The notes under the pieces: model-generated
What the model was told of the DNA's origin: nothing
What the model saw: only the letters and a program-made list of their open reading frames with translations
Database searches by the model: none
From: Chrysomallon squamiferum
Taxonomy: Eukaryota > Mollusca > Gastropoda > Neomphalida > Peltospiridae
DNA length: 64,000 nt
Direction: 5' to 3'
NCBI GenBank assembly: GCA_012295275.1
Contig: CM022677.1
Coordinates: 12,904,934-12,968,933 of the forward strand
Position numbers and translations under genes: made by a program
Part shown: positions 1 to 11,519 of the stretch, one piece after another
How the letters are laid out: each line of letters starts with the position of its first letter
How positions within the stretch are numbered: position 1 is the stretch's first letter

Positions 1-750
1 CAAAAAAAAGCCAACACAATGCCATCTTTAATTCTTAAGAGCTTTCAATTCAGCAACAAATAATTTACATTATTTTTTCTTACAAATATCTGAATTAACA
101 GCCTTTTTCATCAATGTACATCTGATTAGGGCTAATAAAATAAAAAAAATAAAAAAATGCAAGCAATTAACATTAGCTTCTGACAAAAATATTACATTCT
201 AATTACTTTTCACCTTAATTTTTATACAAATATCATTATCATCTTTGTCAGTTAAAGAGAAAAGAAAGTTCTGTCTGATATTTTTTGTGTGATTGTTTAA
301 TGTTCCCAACATGAGTAACCATTACCTCCATTGTACAACTGAGTCTCATCTCCTACAAAAACACACACAATTATATTTGTACTAATTTTACTTGTAGAAT
401 TATCTGGTTATTAATTATTGCTCCTTTTATAAATAAATAAATCAAAATAAATAAATAAAATGAAGTAAAAAAGTTAGAGTAAAGTAAAAAGAATCTTAAA
501 ATCAGACAGGCAGGTAGGTGTCTTTATAACTGAACAAATAATTAGTCGGATTCTTTCAATAAAGGAGATATTATGTGCAGACAAAGCATCAGTACAATAA
601 TTGGTAATCATTTTCATGATTTTACAAAAAAAATATATTACATTTTTATGTAAATTGCTTAATTCAGTGTAAGAAAAATATTTTGCATAGAATTTTGTGA
701 AAGACTGAAGAAATATTTAAAACTGAAATAAAATGAATAATGTATTTAAA
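1..750. other. AT-rich gene-free stretch
   Basis: I see no coding sequence, only A/T-rich DNA with short (AAAT) runs near 430-460. It lies immediately 3' of the minus-strand coiled-coil remnant. Confidence 0.5.
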
Positions 751-753
751 TAC

Positions 754-884
754 CTGCTGGACAGCACCAAATACTTCAACTCTACTGGAGACTCGAGCTG
801 CTCTTTGTTCCAAAATGTCAATCTGAGTTTGTATTGATCAACAATTTCTTGAATATTTCTATCCTTAACAAGCTGATTTAACTT
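754..884 (-). pseudogene. Coiled-coil exon fragment, frame broken
   Basis: On the minus strand an acceptor (..attttcag) opens and a donor (CAG|GTATTT) closes a 131-bp block. The first part reads KLNQLVKDRNIQEIVDQYK in one frame. After an AAA run the sequence makes better sense in another frame, TQIDILEQRAARVSSRVEVF then GAVQQ. The heptad-like, charged composition suggests a coiled coil. Restoring one reading frame needs one extra A in the AAA run, so this is either a pseudogene exon or a homopolymer error. The parent gene is not recognised. It is probably the most 3' piece of the same minus-strand locus as the fragments up to 5.5 kb. Confidence 0.4.
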
Positions 885-1185
885 CTGAAAATTTTAAATC
901 CACAGTTTATATATTGGTTTCTTCAGTTCCTATAAATACATGGTGAAAGATTTGTCATTCAGTAAATAATGACATTTCAGTTATAAAACAATTCAATTAA
1001 TTAAGTCTGCATGAATCAATATAATTATTATAACCTTTTTAAATACTTTGTTTTGTATTCTAATGAGATTTAATGATGCAGTTATCAATTCAAATTATTT
1101 ACTGAAAAATAATCTAAAGAGATAAAAACCATGTCTAAAATAAAGATGAATTTGATTCACATAATTAAAGGTAAAGTAGAATTTT

Positions 1186-1383
1186 TCATTCAGAAACACC
1201 TTCAACAAAATTAACATAAATCTGTTTTTCTTTATGAACTGATTTCACACATACTTCAACATCATTCCTTAAGCCATGTAGTTCATGGTCTATGTTCTTT
1301 TCAGGAATGTTCCACGACCTTTCTTGACTCTCTTTTCTCTGCTCTTGAGTTAATTTGTCCATCTTGAAGGTCAGGAACTTAGT
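1186..1383 (-). CDS. Coiled-coil-like exon, unidentified
   Basis: A minus-strand acceptor (tttaactag) is followed by 65 uninterrupted codons, with ATG at 1362-1360 and a stop at 1186. The reading begins TKFLTFKMDKLTQEQRKESQ and contains ELHGLRNDVEVCVKSVHKEK. It is hydrophilic and probably helical. It lies upstream (in minus-strand sense) of the exon at 754-884 and downstream of short exon-like blocks at 2.0 and 2.8 kb, which suggests one multi-exon gene. No family is recognised. It could be a decayed exon, since its neighbours are broken. Confidence 0.35.
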   Translation of the reverse strand, partial: TKFLTFKMDKLTQEQRKESQERSWNIPEKNIDHELHGLRNDVEVCVKSVHKEKQIYVNFVEGVSE

Positions 1384-1979
1384 CTAGTTAAAATACCAAA
1401 AATAAACTGTAATATATACATTCAATCAAACGTTAATGTAAGAACATTCAAGTCACATTACACTGAAAATAATAAAGTATGTTAATAAAATAATAAGCAG
1501 ACATTTTATTAGTTCTGTCATCATTTTGTCAATAGGAAACATAAAATTCCTGAAAGACTGAGGATATGGCATACAATATATATTTTGTGTGTGTATGTAT
1601 GTGTGTGTGTTTGAGTGTGTGTGTTTGTTTGATTGATTTTTTTAACATTTGTATCTATAATATGGATTTTTAAATAGGAAAACATCAACTTTTCATAAGC
1701 TTCTTATTTTATTTTCTGACTAAACTGAGTGAAGATTGTCTAATATAGTAAGTTAAACATAAATGAGGAAAAAGAAGAATTATTACTGTATTTAATAAAA
1801 ACTAAAATCATACACCCTGTCCAAAACAAAGAACCTACTCTGAGTTAATAACCGTTTTTCACATAAGTATTGTTTATCACATTGAAAGATCTCAAGACAT
1901 AAATCATTAATCTAAAATAACAAACAAATCACATCTTTAAGTAAAATTCTAAATAAAAGCAGATTAGAAATTTACTTAC

Positions 1980-2009
1980 TTCAATTTCTTCATCTGATAA
2001 GTTGGTGAA
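1980..2009 (-). CDS. 30-bp exon-like block
   Basis: This minus-strand block is bounded by a good acceptor (gtatttcag) and a consensus donor (GAA|GTAAGT). One frame reads FTNLSDEEIE. Joining it in phase to the 2809-2878 exon instead gives NSPTYQMKKL, so the frame is uncertain. Only the splice-site quality and position support it. Confidence 0.25.
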
Positions 2010-2808
2010 CTGAAATACAAATATACAGTTGAGACAGCTGTCCTAATGGGAAAACAAATCTGGATATTGCTGATATTTTGCTAGTTAAGGAAAATGATGG
2101 ATGCAACACGAACTGCTGAACATAAAATGTGTTTCCTGAACTAATTTAACTAATGTCTGCAATGACTGAAATAAGGAAACCTCAGCATAATATAAAACGT
2201 CAGTATAAATAAAATGCACATACATGCAAAAACTCTACATGATTTCAATAGACATAACTGAAAACTAGGAATGGTATCATGTCATGTTACATGTAATTAT
2301 ACATGTTTTTAAACTGTTGTTTGCTTAAACCTGTATAGTGGGATTTAGTATACACAGTGCTGACATTATTACACTGATGACTCTAACCAAAACAAAGCAT
2401 TTAATACCACATTGAAACACACACACACACACATACACAAAGACACTGTAATGTAAGAAATACATAAATACAAACAAGGCTCGAAACTCATCTGAAATAA
2501 ATTCAGTGACCCTAATTTGTTTTTTAGTAGCCCAAACAAAAATTATTCATGTTTCTGCTTTTAAATGTATGAAAACATGTACTTACTTGATCATTAATTT
2601 TTGAAGTAAGGTAAAAAATATGTTTTGAGCAGTCACTTATGCAAATATACCAACATATGTTATACTGAAATTCTACTTTATCAAGAGAAAGAAAGAAATT
2701 TTGGTAGCATTTGGTGACTGGCCATTTTGAGCCCTGCATTCATGTGTACATAAGTACTTAAACACATCACTGTTATTTATTATCATAAAACATATCAATA
2801 CTACTTAC

Positions 2809-2878
2809 TTCAGAACAGTTTTATTGAATTCCCCTGACTGGCTAGGATCAGTAGAATTTGTCATCTTCTCATAATCAC
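2809..2878 (-). CDS. Short exon, unidentified minus-strand gene
   Basis: The acceptor ggttttgcag and the donor AA|GTAAGT flank 70 bp. The open frame reads DYEKMTNSTDPSQSGEFNKT followed by VLK. An internal ATG could start a protein at MTNSTDPSQS. The residues are polar and the exon is too short to classify. It is part of the same run of minus-strand exon-like pieces between 0.7 and 5.6 kb. Confidence 0.3.
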
Positions 2879-3414
2879 CTGCAAAACCAGAAAGAGATTA
2901 ATTTTCAGCTTGCACAATTAAAGTTGCAAAACAAGATGACATTTTAGCAATTTTCTAAGTAAAGATGGATTAGCCACAATTAAGAAACTCAAAATGGTTT
3001 CCAGCTTACAGTTTGTTCTATCTGTATTCACTGAGTACATTTCTCTCTTTTATTTCCTCTTTCATCTTGAACTTCTACAATGATCTAGCAGACTGTTTTG
3101 GCAAGCATTATTTCTCATAAACAAAAACAAATTCATAAATAAAAATTAAAGAAAGACATTTAATCCCAAATCTAAACTAATTACTTCTGCTAGTTAGATT
3201 CTTCAATAAAATGCTGTATGGCTAATGGATACTATTAATTTAAATGTTATGATAAACATGCAGAGATGTTTTCAATGCCAGTATTTTAAAAAATAAATAT
3301 TTAAATATTAAATATAAATAAAATTAAAAATTAAATATAACTATTTTAGTTAGAGTGATGACAAATATGTCTATAAAGAAATAAAACAATGCTAATGGAA
3401 GTAAACTAAGTCAC

Positions 3415-3700
3415 CTGCTGCTCAACTTCCAGGCTTTTCACTTTGCCACTGTCACACACAGCTGTCACAGTCATCTGTCAAGTTTTCATGTTTTTCTTTG
3501 CCTGGCTTTAGCATGTTCAAGTTTTTCAAGTCTCCTGATATTTGATGTTGAGATTGGTGACTGGTGTAAGACTCTCCAACTTAAGAATTGTTGTAGTCTG
3601 ACGTGGTCAGCTTCAATGTCCAGGACACCAAAATTGAGCTTTTCATCAGCAGAACTTTCAACAACTCTGAGTCAGAGTCACATTGGTGGGTGCACTGCCA
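3415..3700 (-). pseudogene. Decayed coding block, paralogous to 5331-5545
   Basis: The minus strand shows protein-like text in changing frames: VESSADEKLNFGVLDIEADH, then KLESLTPVTNLNIKYQ, then GDLKNLNMLKPGKEKHENL, then SGKVKSLEVEQQ ending at a donor (CAG|GTGACT). The last part aligns at DNA level with 5460-5525, where the text is KDNSQEVEH. Several frame changes and stops within 290 bp make this a pseudogene or a badly damaged exon. Confidence 0.4.
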
Positions 3701-3959
3701 AGTTTGAGTAAATAAATAAATAAATAAATATTTAAAATAAGGTATAAAATATAAATAAAATACTGCTACTACTACATTTACTGCAACACTTCTGGTACTA
3801 ACTTTATTATCATCATTACTACAACTAATATTTACTATTATTCCTTATTCAACTAGGGTTACTGTTATTAAAATAATACTCCTATTACTAAAATTACTAT
3901 CCATTAATAATAAAAGTGATATTTTTTGTCTGTATTTCTGTATACTAATATTATTATAA

Positions 3960-4049
3960 TTACTACTGCAACAACAACAACGACTACTATCACTGCTGTT
4001 AACCTACTTTTCTTGTTACATTTATCATAACAATTTCTCTAAATACAAC

Positions 4050-4127
<78 letters not shown>
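3960..4127. repeat. (GA)n microsatellite
   Basis: An uninterrupted GA run of about 75 bp spans 4053-4127 and is preceded by trinucleotide-rich (ACT/AAC) DNA. Confidence 0.95.
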
Positions 4128-4128
<1 letters not shown>

Positions 4129-4507
4129 TTTACAAACATTTATTTATCATATTCAAAACCAAAAAAGAAAACCAGACATAATATTATAATATGAATTGGT
4201 TTGATTAACTAGTTATCTAGATTCATGTAGTTTAAAATTACCACCTGATTCATTATTTTATTTACAAACCATGAAAACTGAGACACTGCAGACAATAGAA
4301 ACTATAGACAACAGCTACAGTACATCCATCTCCAATGTATTTTAGTGTGTCTGTCATCACAGGAACAGTGACACTGTGTGAAGGCTGGCAGTTTCACCTG
4401 GTATCAGGAAAGTTAAACATTTTAAAATCTCATAAAATATTATACTTCTTCTTCTTTTAAAATATAGAAATTTACAACAAAATAATCAGGTTTATATGAA
4501 TGGAACT

Positions 4508-4572
<65 letters not shown>
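4508..4572. repeat. Compound (GT)n(GA)n microsatellite
   Basis: GT repeats (about 4508-4542) run directly into GA repeats (4545-4572). Confidence 0.95.
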
Positions 4573-4573
<1 letters not shown>

Positions 4574-4699
4574 CATGATATAAAATGCAGTTATGATACA
4601 AGATTCTAACATCTGTTACAAAATGCAACTTCCTACATTAAATCAAATTAAACTTTATTAGGTTTAGAATAATAAGAAAAGAAACTCAAATTCACATGT

Positions 4700-4810
4700 T
4701 CAGTATTTTTTCTCTTTTCCAATGGCAGCAGTACAAACTTTATCCTCAGTGCTGGACAGCATCTTCTGCTGAAACAACTTCACTAGACAACATCTGCACA
4801 TCAGTTAGAG
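4700..4810 (-). pseudogene. Coding fragment, frame broken
   Basis: On the minus strand one frame reads QYAHTALTDVQMLSSEVVSA then EDAVQH, then a stop. An overlapping frame continues STEDKVCTAAIGKEKK. The switch of good coding text between frames suggests one lost or gained base. It belongs to the same minus-strand cluster as the neighbouring fragments. Confidence 0.3.
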
Positions 4811-5330
4811 CTGTATGTGCATATTGAAAATAAAAGTACAAATGAAATAATGAAAATAATAAAGTGTTATAAACAAATAACTAATATATTATTAAAATAT
4901 ATATGATATTATTAAAATTTAAATTCTACTGGTACCAGTTACTGGATTATTCAGACAAAGAGGTGTGGGATATTTTTGATATACTTTGATATACATGATA
5001 ATAATGATAATGGCAATTTTTAAAAAAGTAACAAAACTATAGCAAATAAATGATTATTACAATCAGTAAAGAGTTATTACTATAAAACTTCTTTTACTTC
5101 CTAAGAAGTAAAAATAAGATAAAAACTTACAACTTGGAATTGTGCAGTATGCAGTGTCTGTACAGCTGATTCATCCTTCTCCTTAACATAAATTCCCTTT
5201 CTAGACAGCAACTAAACAATACTGCCATGACCTACATAAAATATTTTTGTGATGATGAAGTAGGGGACAGGGACCTGGGTGCATTGGTACCACTCTAAAT
5301 CAGGTACAGGACTAGCCCGGTCATTTGAAT

Positions 5331-5545
5331 TGTCAATATGGTGAGACATCACTCTCATGAATGTTGCCTTCCAGAGAATCATCTTGTTCTGCTGCAGCTA
5401 CAGCCTCTGTTTTCTTTATCTTCTCATCCAGCTTCATTCTCAGAGCAGCAAGCTCAGACGTCACCTAATGCTCAACTTCCTGACTGTTGTCTTTGCACAC
5501 TGCCAATCCAGTCATCTATCAAGTTGTTTTGTTTGGCAGCGTAGC
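5331..5545 (-). pseudogene. Coiled-coil exon with in-frame stop
   Basis: The minus strand reads KDNSQEVEH, a TAG stop, then VTSELAALRMKLDEKIKKTE and AVAAAEQDDSLEGNIHESDV before a TGA. This is a typical charged coiled-coil stretch. In the related copy at 3415 the position of the stop reads EVEQQ followed by VT across an exon edge. The plus-strand ORFs overlapping here are shadows. The gene family is not recognised. Confidence 0.4.
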
Positions 5546-5749
5546 AGATGAAGTGTTTTTACCAGCATCAGCTTGTTTTCACAAGAACACAGACTTCAAA
5601 TGCACTCTGCTCTTTCCTTCTTTTCCTGTCTATGCTGAATGTAAACCATCGATATATCATATTATAGCACTTGCACTCTACAGAGTGGGTCTGGTCAATG
5701 ATTGTGTAGCTGGATAAGATATGTATAAAATATTTCACTCATATCTGAT

Positions 5750-6290
5750 TTTTCATAGAAAATTCTTTAAATTCATTTGGAACATTTTCTCCTTATACTT
5801 TCTGCAATATCCATGCCAATGATGATTTTAATTGGTCCTGGAAAACATCAAAAATAAATAAATATTAATAATGAAATGAAAAAGCAAATGAATAATAATA
5901 ATAAAGACCTTATACATTCATGGGTTTATATTGTATGAGTTGAACATTTTGTAATACATATAGGTGTCATGAAGCAATTAATGTCAACCAGGTACATTAT
6001 CTGTAGATACAGATGTAAATAGTTTTGGATGCCATAGTATTAGTCATATTATCTGCATAAGACACCTACTTCAAAAAATAATCATATCAATAAACAAGTA
6101 TTAGTAATGATAAGAAAAAGAAAATAAATAATAATAATAAAGATTAAAAAAATAATAATAAAAAATTTAACACAATAATAACAAAAAATAAGAAGATAAA
6201 AAAGAAGGAAGTAGAACAAAACAAAACAAAATGTAAATAAATTAAAATTGACAATTAAGAAAAAGAAGGGAAACAAAGAACAGTTATCAC
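5750..6290. repeat. Dispersed AT-rich repeat (second copy at 61240-61500)
   Basis: Blocks such as CCAATGATGATTTTAAT and the later CAATTAAGAAA..GAAGG stretch recur in the same order near 61270 and 61460. The copy is diverged and interrupted by AAT-type runs. No coding capacity is seen. Confidence 0.55.
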
Positions 6291-6299
6291 TGAGGATAA

Positions 6300-6305
6300 C
6301 AAATT

Positions 6306-6352
<47 letters not shown>

Positions 6353-6697
6353 TTTAAATATTATTATAACAAGTGATTTTATTAATATTTTACTAAACAG
6401 TGACTAAATATGAAATAACCTGGTCATATTTTTCTTAAATTTTTATTTATCTTTATTAGTTTTTAATGTTAACATAGAGTTATAAAGTTATTTAGCTTAA
6501 ATAATGAAACCAGTTATGGCCCCATCCATTATAACCTTTAATATGTTTAAAAAAATCAATTAAATATGTTTAATAATGTATAGAGCATGAATTTAACATG
6601 AATTTAAAAAAAAAGAAAATCATAAAAAAACTGACAGAAAACATGAAAAACAAAATTAGCATATGTTTTTAAAAAGTTTTATTAGTTTATTTCAAAA

Positions 6698-6752
<55 letters not shown>

Positions 6753-7022
6753 TAAATTAATTAATAAATAAATCCTTTGACAGTCGACACATAGTTGTCG
6801 TGTGATGTGTGCTACACAAGTCAATTTATTTTTAAACAAATTTAATTACTGGTCACACACAATTTGCACCCGATATATCATACAGTGATTGGTAAAACAA
6901 AATTAAAGACTAAACATGATTTCTTATTTACATGACGTTGTTTATGCTGTTCACATTAGTACAACCACTGGTGAATTTTATTACTAATCGAGTGTCGTTA
7001 TTTGCAAAAAAAAAATTGAAAA

Positions 7023-7053
<31 letters not shown>

Positions 7054-7056
7054 ATA
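6300..7056. repeat. Microsatellite-rich gene-free region
   Basis: It contains (TG)n at 6311-6350, (AAT)n at 6702-6748 and (AAAT)n at 7020-7056. Nothing coding is seen. The (AAAT)n run ends at the outer edge of the palindrome. Confidence 0.85.
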
Positions 7057-7399
7057 TTATTCCAAAATAAGATGGCTGCCATCACGTGTATGACTTTTAA
7101 ATTATAATTAAATAAAACGAAAAATATCCAAACACATTAACAACAATAATAATAAATAGTAATACCTGTCTCCTTCACAAAATGAAATACATTAAGCAAC
7201 TTTTTTGTTGCATGATAATGCGATTATCCCAATGCTGTAGAATATTCTTCGAACATCCAACAAGAAAGTAAATCCGCAAAGACAGAAATCATCCCGCATT
7301 TTTCCGCAAATAAGATACTAAAAAAAAAAAAAAAAAAAAAAGATATTAAATTTATGTTCAAAAAAAAAAAAATAATAATAATAAATCGATGTGGTTCTT

Positions 7400-7444
<45 letters not shown>

Positions 7445-7684
7445 TTATTATTAGCCAATCGTTCACCGTAAACTTCAAATAAACGGTGTTGTTATTTTTT
7501 TAACCTACTTTTTTTTTCTTCTTATAATTTATATTAATGCACCAAATAAAACCACAAAGCTTACAACTCACACTAGAATAAGTTGCTTATTATTGTCCAG
7601 GAATTTACCAATACATCTGAAAACATCTGCTCTGAAAAAAATAAAAAATATTCTTTTTCCTTTCATTAAGTATGACAGTTCGTG

Positions 7685-8265
7685 TCCACATCCTACGTTA
7701 ACAAATATCATTACGCTTTCTATTAATGAGGACGTCATTGCCGTCGTTCCAGTATTGTTCTTAACGTCTTGGTGTACATCTCGTTATTCTTTTTCGCTTT
7801 TTATTCGCTGTTCTCTTATTTTGTGGCCGTGCGCCTCCTGTATTTCTATTAATGTCGCCGTCGCTACCGTCGTAACGGCATTGTTTTCATTTTTATTAAC
7901 TATTATTCATACTTGTTTTAATGTTCAAATCTTACACTAAAATGCATTATTACCATTTCTATCAATATCACCATCGTCGCCGTCGTAACGGCGTTGTTTC
8001 TAGCTTTCGTAGAGGTCTCATTATTCTTTAGCTTTTTTTATTAATCGTTCCTCATACTTTCTGAGCGGGCGAATCACCTATTGAAATATGTTATTGTGAT
8101 TTCTACTAATGTCGCCGTCGTTGACATGGTACGAACGCGGTTCCTAAAGTTACTCCTCATCATTCCTTTTAGCTTTTTTATTCGTCATTGCCGTCATTGC
8201 CGTCGTTCCAGTATTGTTCTTAGCGTCTTGGTGTACACCTGATTATTGCGTAGATGGGGAAATGG
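7685..8265 (+). repeat. CpG-rich satellite, forward block in left arm
   Basis: Degenerate tandem units contain CGCCGTCGTAACGGCG-like cores, followed by GTTGTTC..TAGCTTT and TATTCATACTTTCTGAGCGGGC. Spacing is irregular here (about 75-145 bp). The same family recurs at 9840-10530 (reverse), in the right arm, and at 38.6, 39.8 and 52.6 kb. The core is a perfect short hairpin and is strikingly GC/CpG-rich for this genome. The overlapping open frame at 7593-7940 is most likely a by-product. Confidence 0.75.
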
Positions 8266-8369
8266 ATCACTGAAAAGAAGTTGCTGCAATGTAAGATTAA
8301 TGTTCAGCAGACACAAAGACACACACAGATACTTGACTCAGGGTCATGAAAATATCACTTGCAGTTTTA

Positions 8370-8600
8370 ACGCAGTCATCACTATCTGTATTAGACGTCA
8401 TTAGTTTCTCAACAGAGGTGTAGCGGTAATATTAACACACTGTTTTAGAAAATACAGCGTATGTTGTTTTTTAATGTAATGTGATAATTTTACTAATTCT
8501 AAATCGTGAACTAAAAAGGTGTAATTTTTCTGTACGTCGAACACTACATAAAATATTGATAATCACATATAATCTATTAGATATTAATGACAATCAAAAA
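8370..8600 (+). repeat. Dispersed segment with CAGAGGTGTAGCGGTAATAT
   Basis: This segment recurs in the right arm (19480-19735, reverse), at 29165-29345 and at 53690-54000. It follows the CpG satellite both here and at 52.6-54 kb, so the two probably belong to one transposable element. Relative to the copies at 53.8 kb and in the right arm, the left arm lacks about 75 bp after position 8483. Confidence 0.7.
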
Positions 8601-9355
8601 TGATAATTTTACATGGCATAATGAAAATAACCGGCTTAATTACGTGTAAAAAGAAAAAGGTGAAAATCAACTGCTAGTTGAGCGGTGATTTTTACTGTTA
8701 AGTATGTTGAGAAATGTTAATGGTCAGATTTTGTTAATATCGTACAGGTTACATTTAAACATCTCTGAGTTAATTCCCTGGAATCACGACAGTTTATAGT
8801 GATTAGCTGAGAACAAACAAGGTTAACATGTTGTTTTATTATGATAATTGAAAATTTTTTTTCATTACATTCAAGGTGTACATCAGCGCAAGTTGTATAG
8901 TGTAATATACTTTAGATTTCATATTATACCTGAAGTTCTCTTATTACATTAGATTATTAGTATAACCGCTCCACCAGTAATAATCTACATAACAAGCATT
9001 GTATTTGTCAATAATAGAACAATGACAAAAATAATAACACCTTAATATCGCGCCTTCTCGCTTCTTTATTATTATTATTTTATTTTATTTTTTTCTGTAA
9101 AAACGGAAGGTTAATTTTAGGTTAATCATCTAATTTCATGTAGAGAGAGATGTAAATTATGTCGCGGAATCTCATGTTATTATGGTCATACAAATAAAAT
9201 AACACATATTGTCAGTAACATCAATACAATCTTCATCTAGCATATCACGCTTTTCGGTATAGTCCTGTTTCTGTTAATAATAAAATATCTTAATATGAAA
9301 GACCATCATTTTTCAGTATACAACGAGAAGGACATTAATTTTTGGGAAAAACAAA

Positions 9356-9357
<2 letters not shown>

Positions 9358-9400
<43 letters not shown>
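9358..9400. repeat. (TG)n microsatellite inside left arm
   Basis: About 20 TG units. The right-arm partner is the (CA)n run at 18632-18667, which is slightly shorter. Confidence 0.95.
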
Positions 9401-9402
<2 letters not shown>

Positions 9403-9766
9403 TCAATGTAATGTGTTGTATAGCTAATAACATTACCGAAGGAATCCTATTTTTCATTGAAAATGTGCACGGCATATTAAGAATTAAATTTTAATAACGT
9501 GAATATAATTTTAATATTAATATTTCGTCTAAAGAACATATTCGTATTTAGATGTGGAACGAACATATTACTCTTCTGTTTTACGTTAATTTCACAAAAT
9601 CATTCATAACGTTAATGTCGTTTATAATAAAATATTTCATTTTTCTAAGACAGAGAATTCTTTTTGATCAGGTTTGATGAATTCATAACAAACATTAAAA
9701 TATTTAACTCAATCTCAGTTTTGTCGTATAAACAGCTGTGGTGTTAGCTGAAGGCGTTTTTCTTTC

Positions 9767-9807
<41 letters not shown>

Positions 9808-9839
9808 TTTTTTTTTATTTTGTAGTATTTAACTCTACG

Positions 9840-9915
9840 AAAGTAAGAATAACAGTTACTGAAAAAGACAACATAACTAGGAGTACAACGCAGGCACGAC
9901 TTCAATGATGGCGAC

Positions 9916-9969
<54 letters not shown>

Positions 9970-10530
9970 GCGCGAAGAACAACAGCTGCGGTGACGTTAA
10001 TAGTAACAATAATAATGTATTTTAATATAGTTTAACAAAGTTATTAACATGCGCAACAGGATAAAGAGAAGTAAACCAAAAACGTTAAGAACAATGCAGC
10101 CACGACGGCAATGATACCGTCATTAACAGAAAAAAAAGTAATAGTACTGGTAATAATAATATATTGTAATACAGGAAGCGCACATAAAAAAATGATAATA
10201 ATAGTTAATGAAAAGCACAATAATTAAACTACACAACGCAGGTACGACGTCGACATGAATACAAATAGCAACAATATATTTTTTAATAGGATCTACACAC
10301 TAAGAAATTTAGGACAGCGATTAATAAAAATCCTCAAAAGAATAATGACAAAGACATAAATATCGTGCAGGACAACGCAGACAACAGTAATAGTAATAAT
10401 AATACTATTTTTTCATATAGGGTGCGCACAGTACAATAGTTTATAAAAATCGAAACCACACGCAGCATCAACATTTGTAACAATGACAACGGTATCGAGA
10501 GTATGCAATAACGTTACAGCTAAATTAAAG
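9840..10530 (-). repeat. CpG-rich satellite, reverse block in left arm
   Basis: This is the same unit family as 7685-8265 but in the opposite orientation: ACGACGGCAATGATACCGTC, GTACGACGTCGAC, ATAATAGTTAATGAAAAG. It is interrupted by an (AAT)n run at 9918-9967. The left arm therefore has an inverted pair of satellite blocks of its own, about 1.6 kb apart, a layout seen in DNA transposons with repeat-bearing ends. Confidence 0.65.
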
Positions 10531-10666
10531 TTGTTCACTTTCACCAGCTACTGAAACCAGACACATCAATAGCAAACAGGGGAGCATTGTCAGGATATAC
10601 TTACATCGAATGATAAATCTCGTGTGGTAATAGCATAAACTGAACTCAGGCAACAACAACAACGTG

Positions 10667-10883
10667 TCAGAATGACATCCCCTCTAAAACTGGTTGTGTG
10701 CAAAGTCCCCTGATGTAGACTGAACCGTTGTGCGTGTCCATCAAAACCATGCCACATTGGTCAAATTGGTCTGACTTCACATCTATAACTCCATGTTCAG
10801 TAACATGTGGTTCCAATGGTTCAAGGACTCTGACTAGAAGAAGAGTATGTAACAATGAGGTACTGGAGGTTGTGGTCCTCAGT
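10667..10883 (-). CDS. Unidentified terminal exon, left-arm copy
   Basis: A minus-strand acceptor (ttctaattcag) at 10884-10885 is followed by an open frame to a TGA at 10667, giving 71 residues. It begins LRTTTSSTSLLHTLLLVRVL, passes through EPHVTEHGVIDVKSDQ, and ends CTQPVLEGMSF. Within the last 62 residues it differs from the right-arm copy at only three positions (F/L, M/I, T/K), and no stop or frameshift separates them. Composition is ordinary cytosolic protein; no domain is recognised. The locus lies between transposon-related blocks, so a transposon-encoded protein is possible. Confidence 0.45.
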
Positions 10884-11519
10884 CTGAATTAGAAAAAAAT
10901 AAAACAAAAGCATATTCTTGAGAATAAGAAAGGCTGATAAATCTTAACAGATAAAAAGAGATCCTCAATCATGTCGTGTTAAATATGGGCATCGTGGACT
11001 GATTATAAACAGATTGGTCTTTGTTCACTGACACGTGTAGGCAGTGGGCAGATGTGGAACCAAATCACCAGTAATAACAGAATTACCAAGTCTTGTTCAG
11101 CTAATGTTCCTTGTCCTTCATAAATTATTATAGTTCAATTTTTTATTCTTTTTCTTCACAGCTCGTGCAGTTGTATGCAAGGTAAGTAAATGTGTCTTTT
11201 AAATATCTGAATTTTTAAATATCTGAATAATTAAATGTGAATTTTAACTGATGGAAAATAAATAGATATTTCTTTTCATTTGATTAACTGATCATAATGA
11301 CTACAAGATGTTGTTCCAGAACAAACCACAATACACAAACAAAAACACACACATACCCACACAGTTTATCATTCTGTAAAAGATAAGCACGTTTTGGAAA
11401 AAGATGACTTTTCTCATTAAATACCACAATGTGGAGACGTTACTCTGCTAAAACTCCTGTGTGATTGTGTTATTTGATGTTATGTTTTTAAATTTATTTA
11501 ATCAAACATTTGTGTCTAT

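Noticed and set aside
7593-7940. 115-codon ORF and its right-arm relative at 20247-20504
   Set aside because: They run mostly through the CpG satellite. Frames differ between arms beyond the first third and composition follows the repeat.
11162-11181. 20-bp micro-exon (tcttcacag ... AAG|GTAAGT) in the left arm, with partner in the right arm
   Set aside because: The splice sites look good, but there is no convincing flanking exon on that strand and no frame. Upstream text GRCGTKSPVITELPS is too short to rely on.
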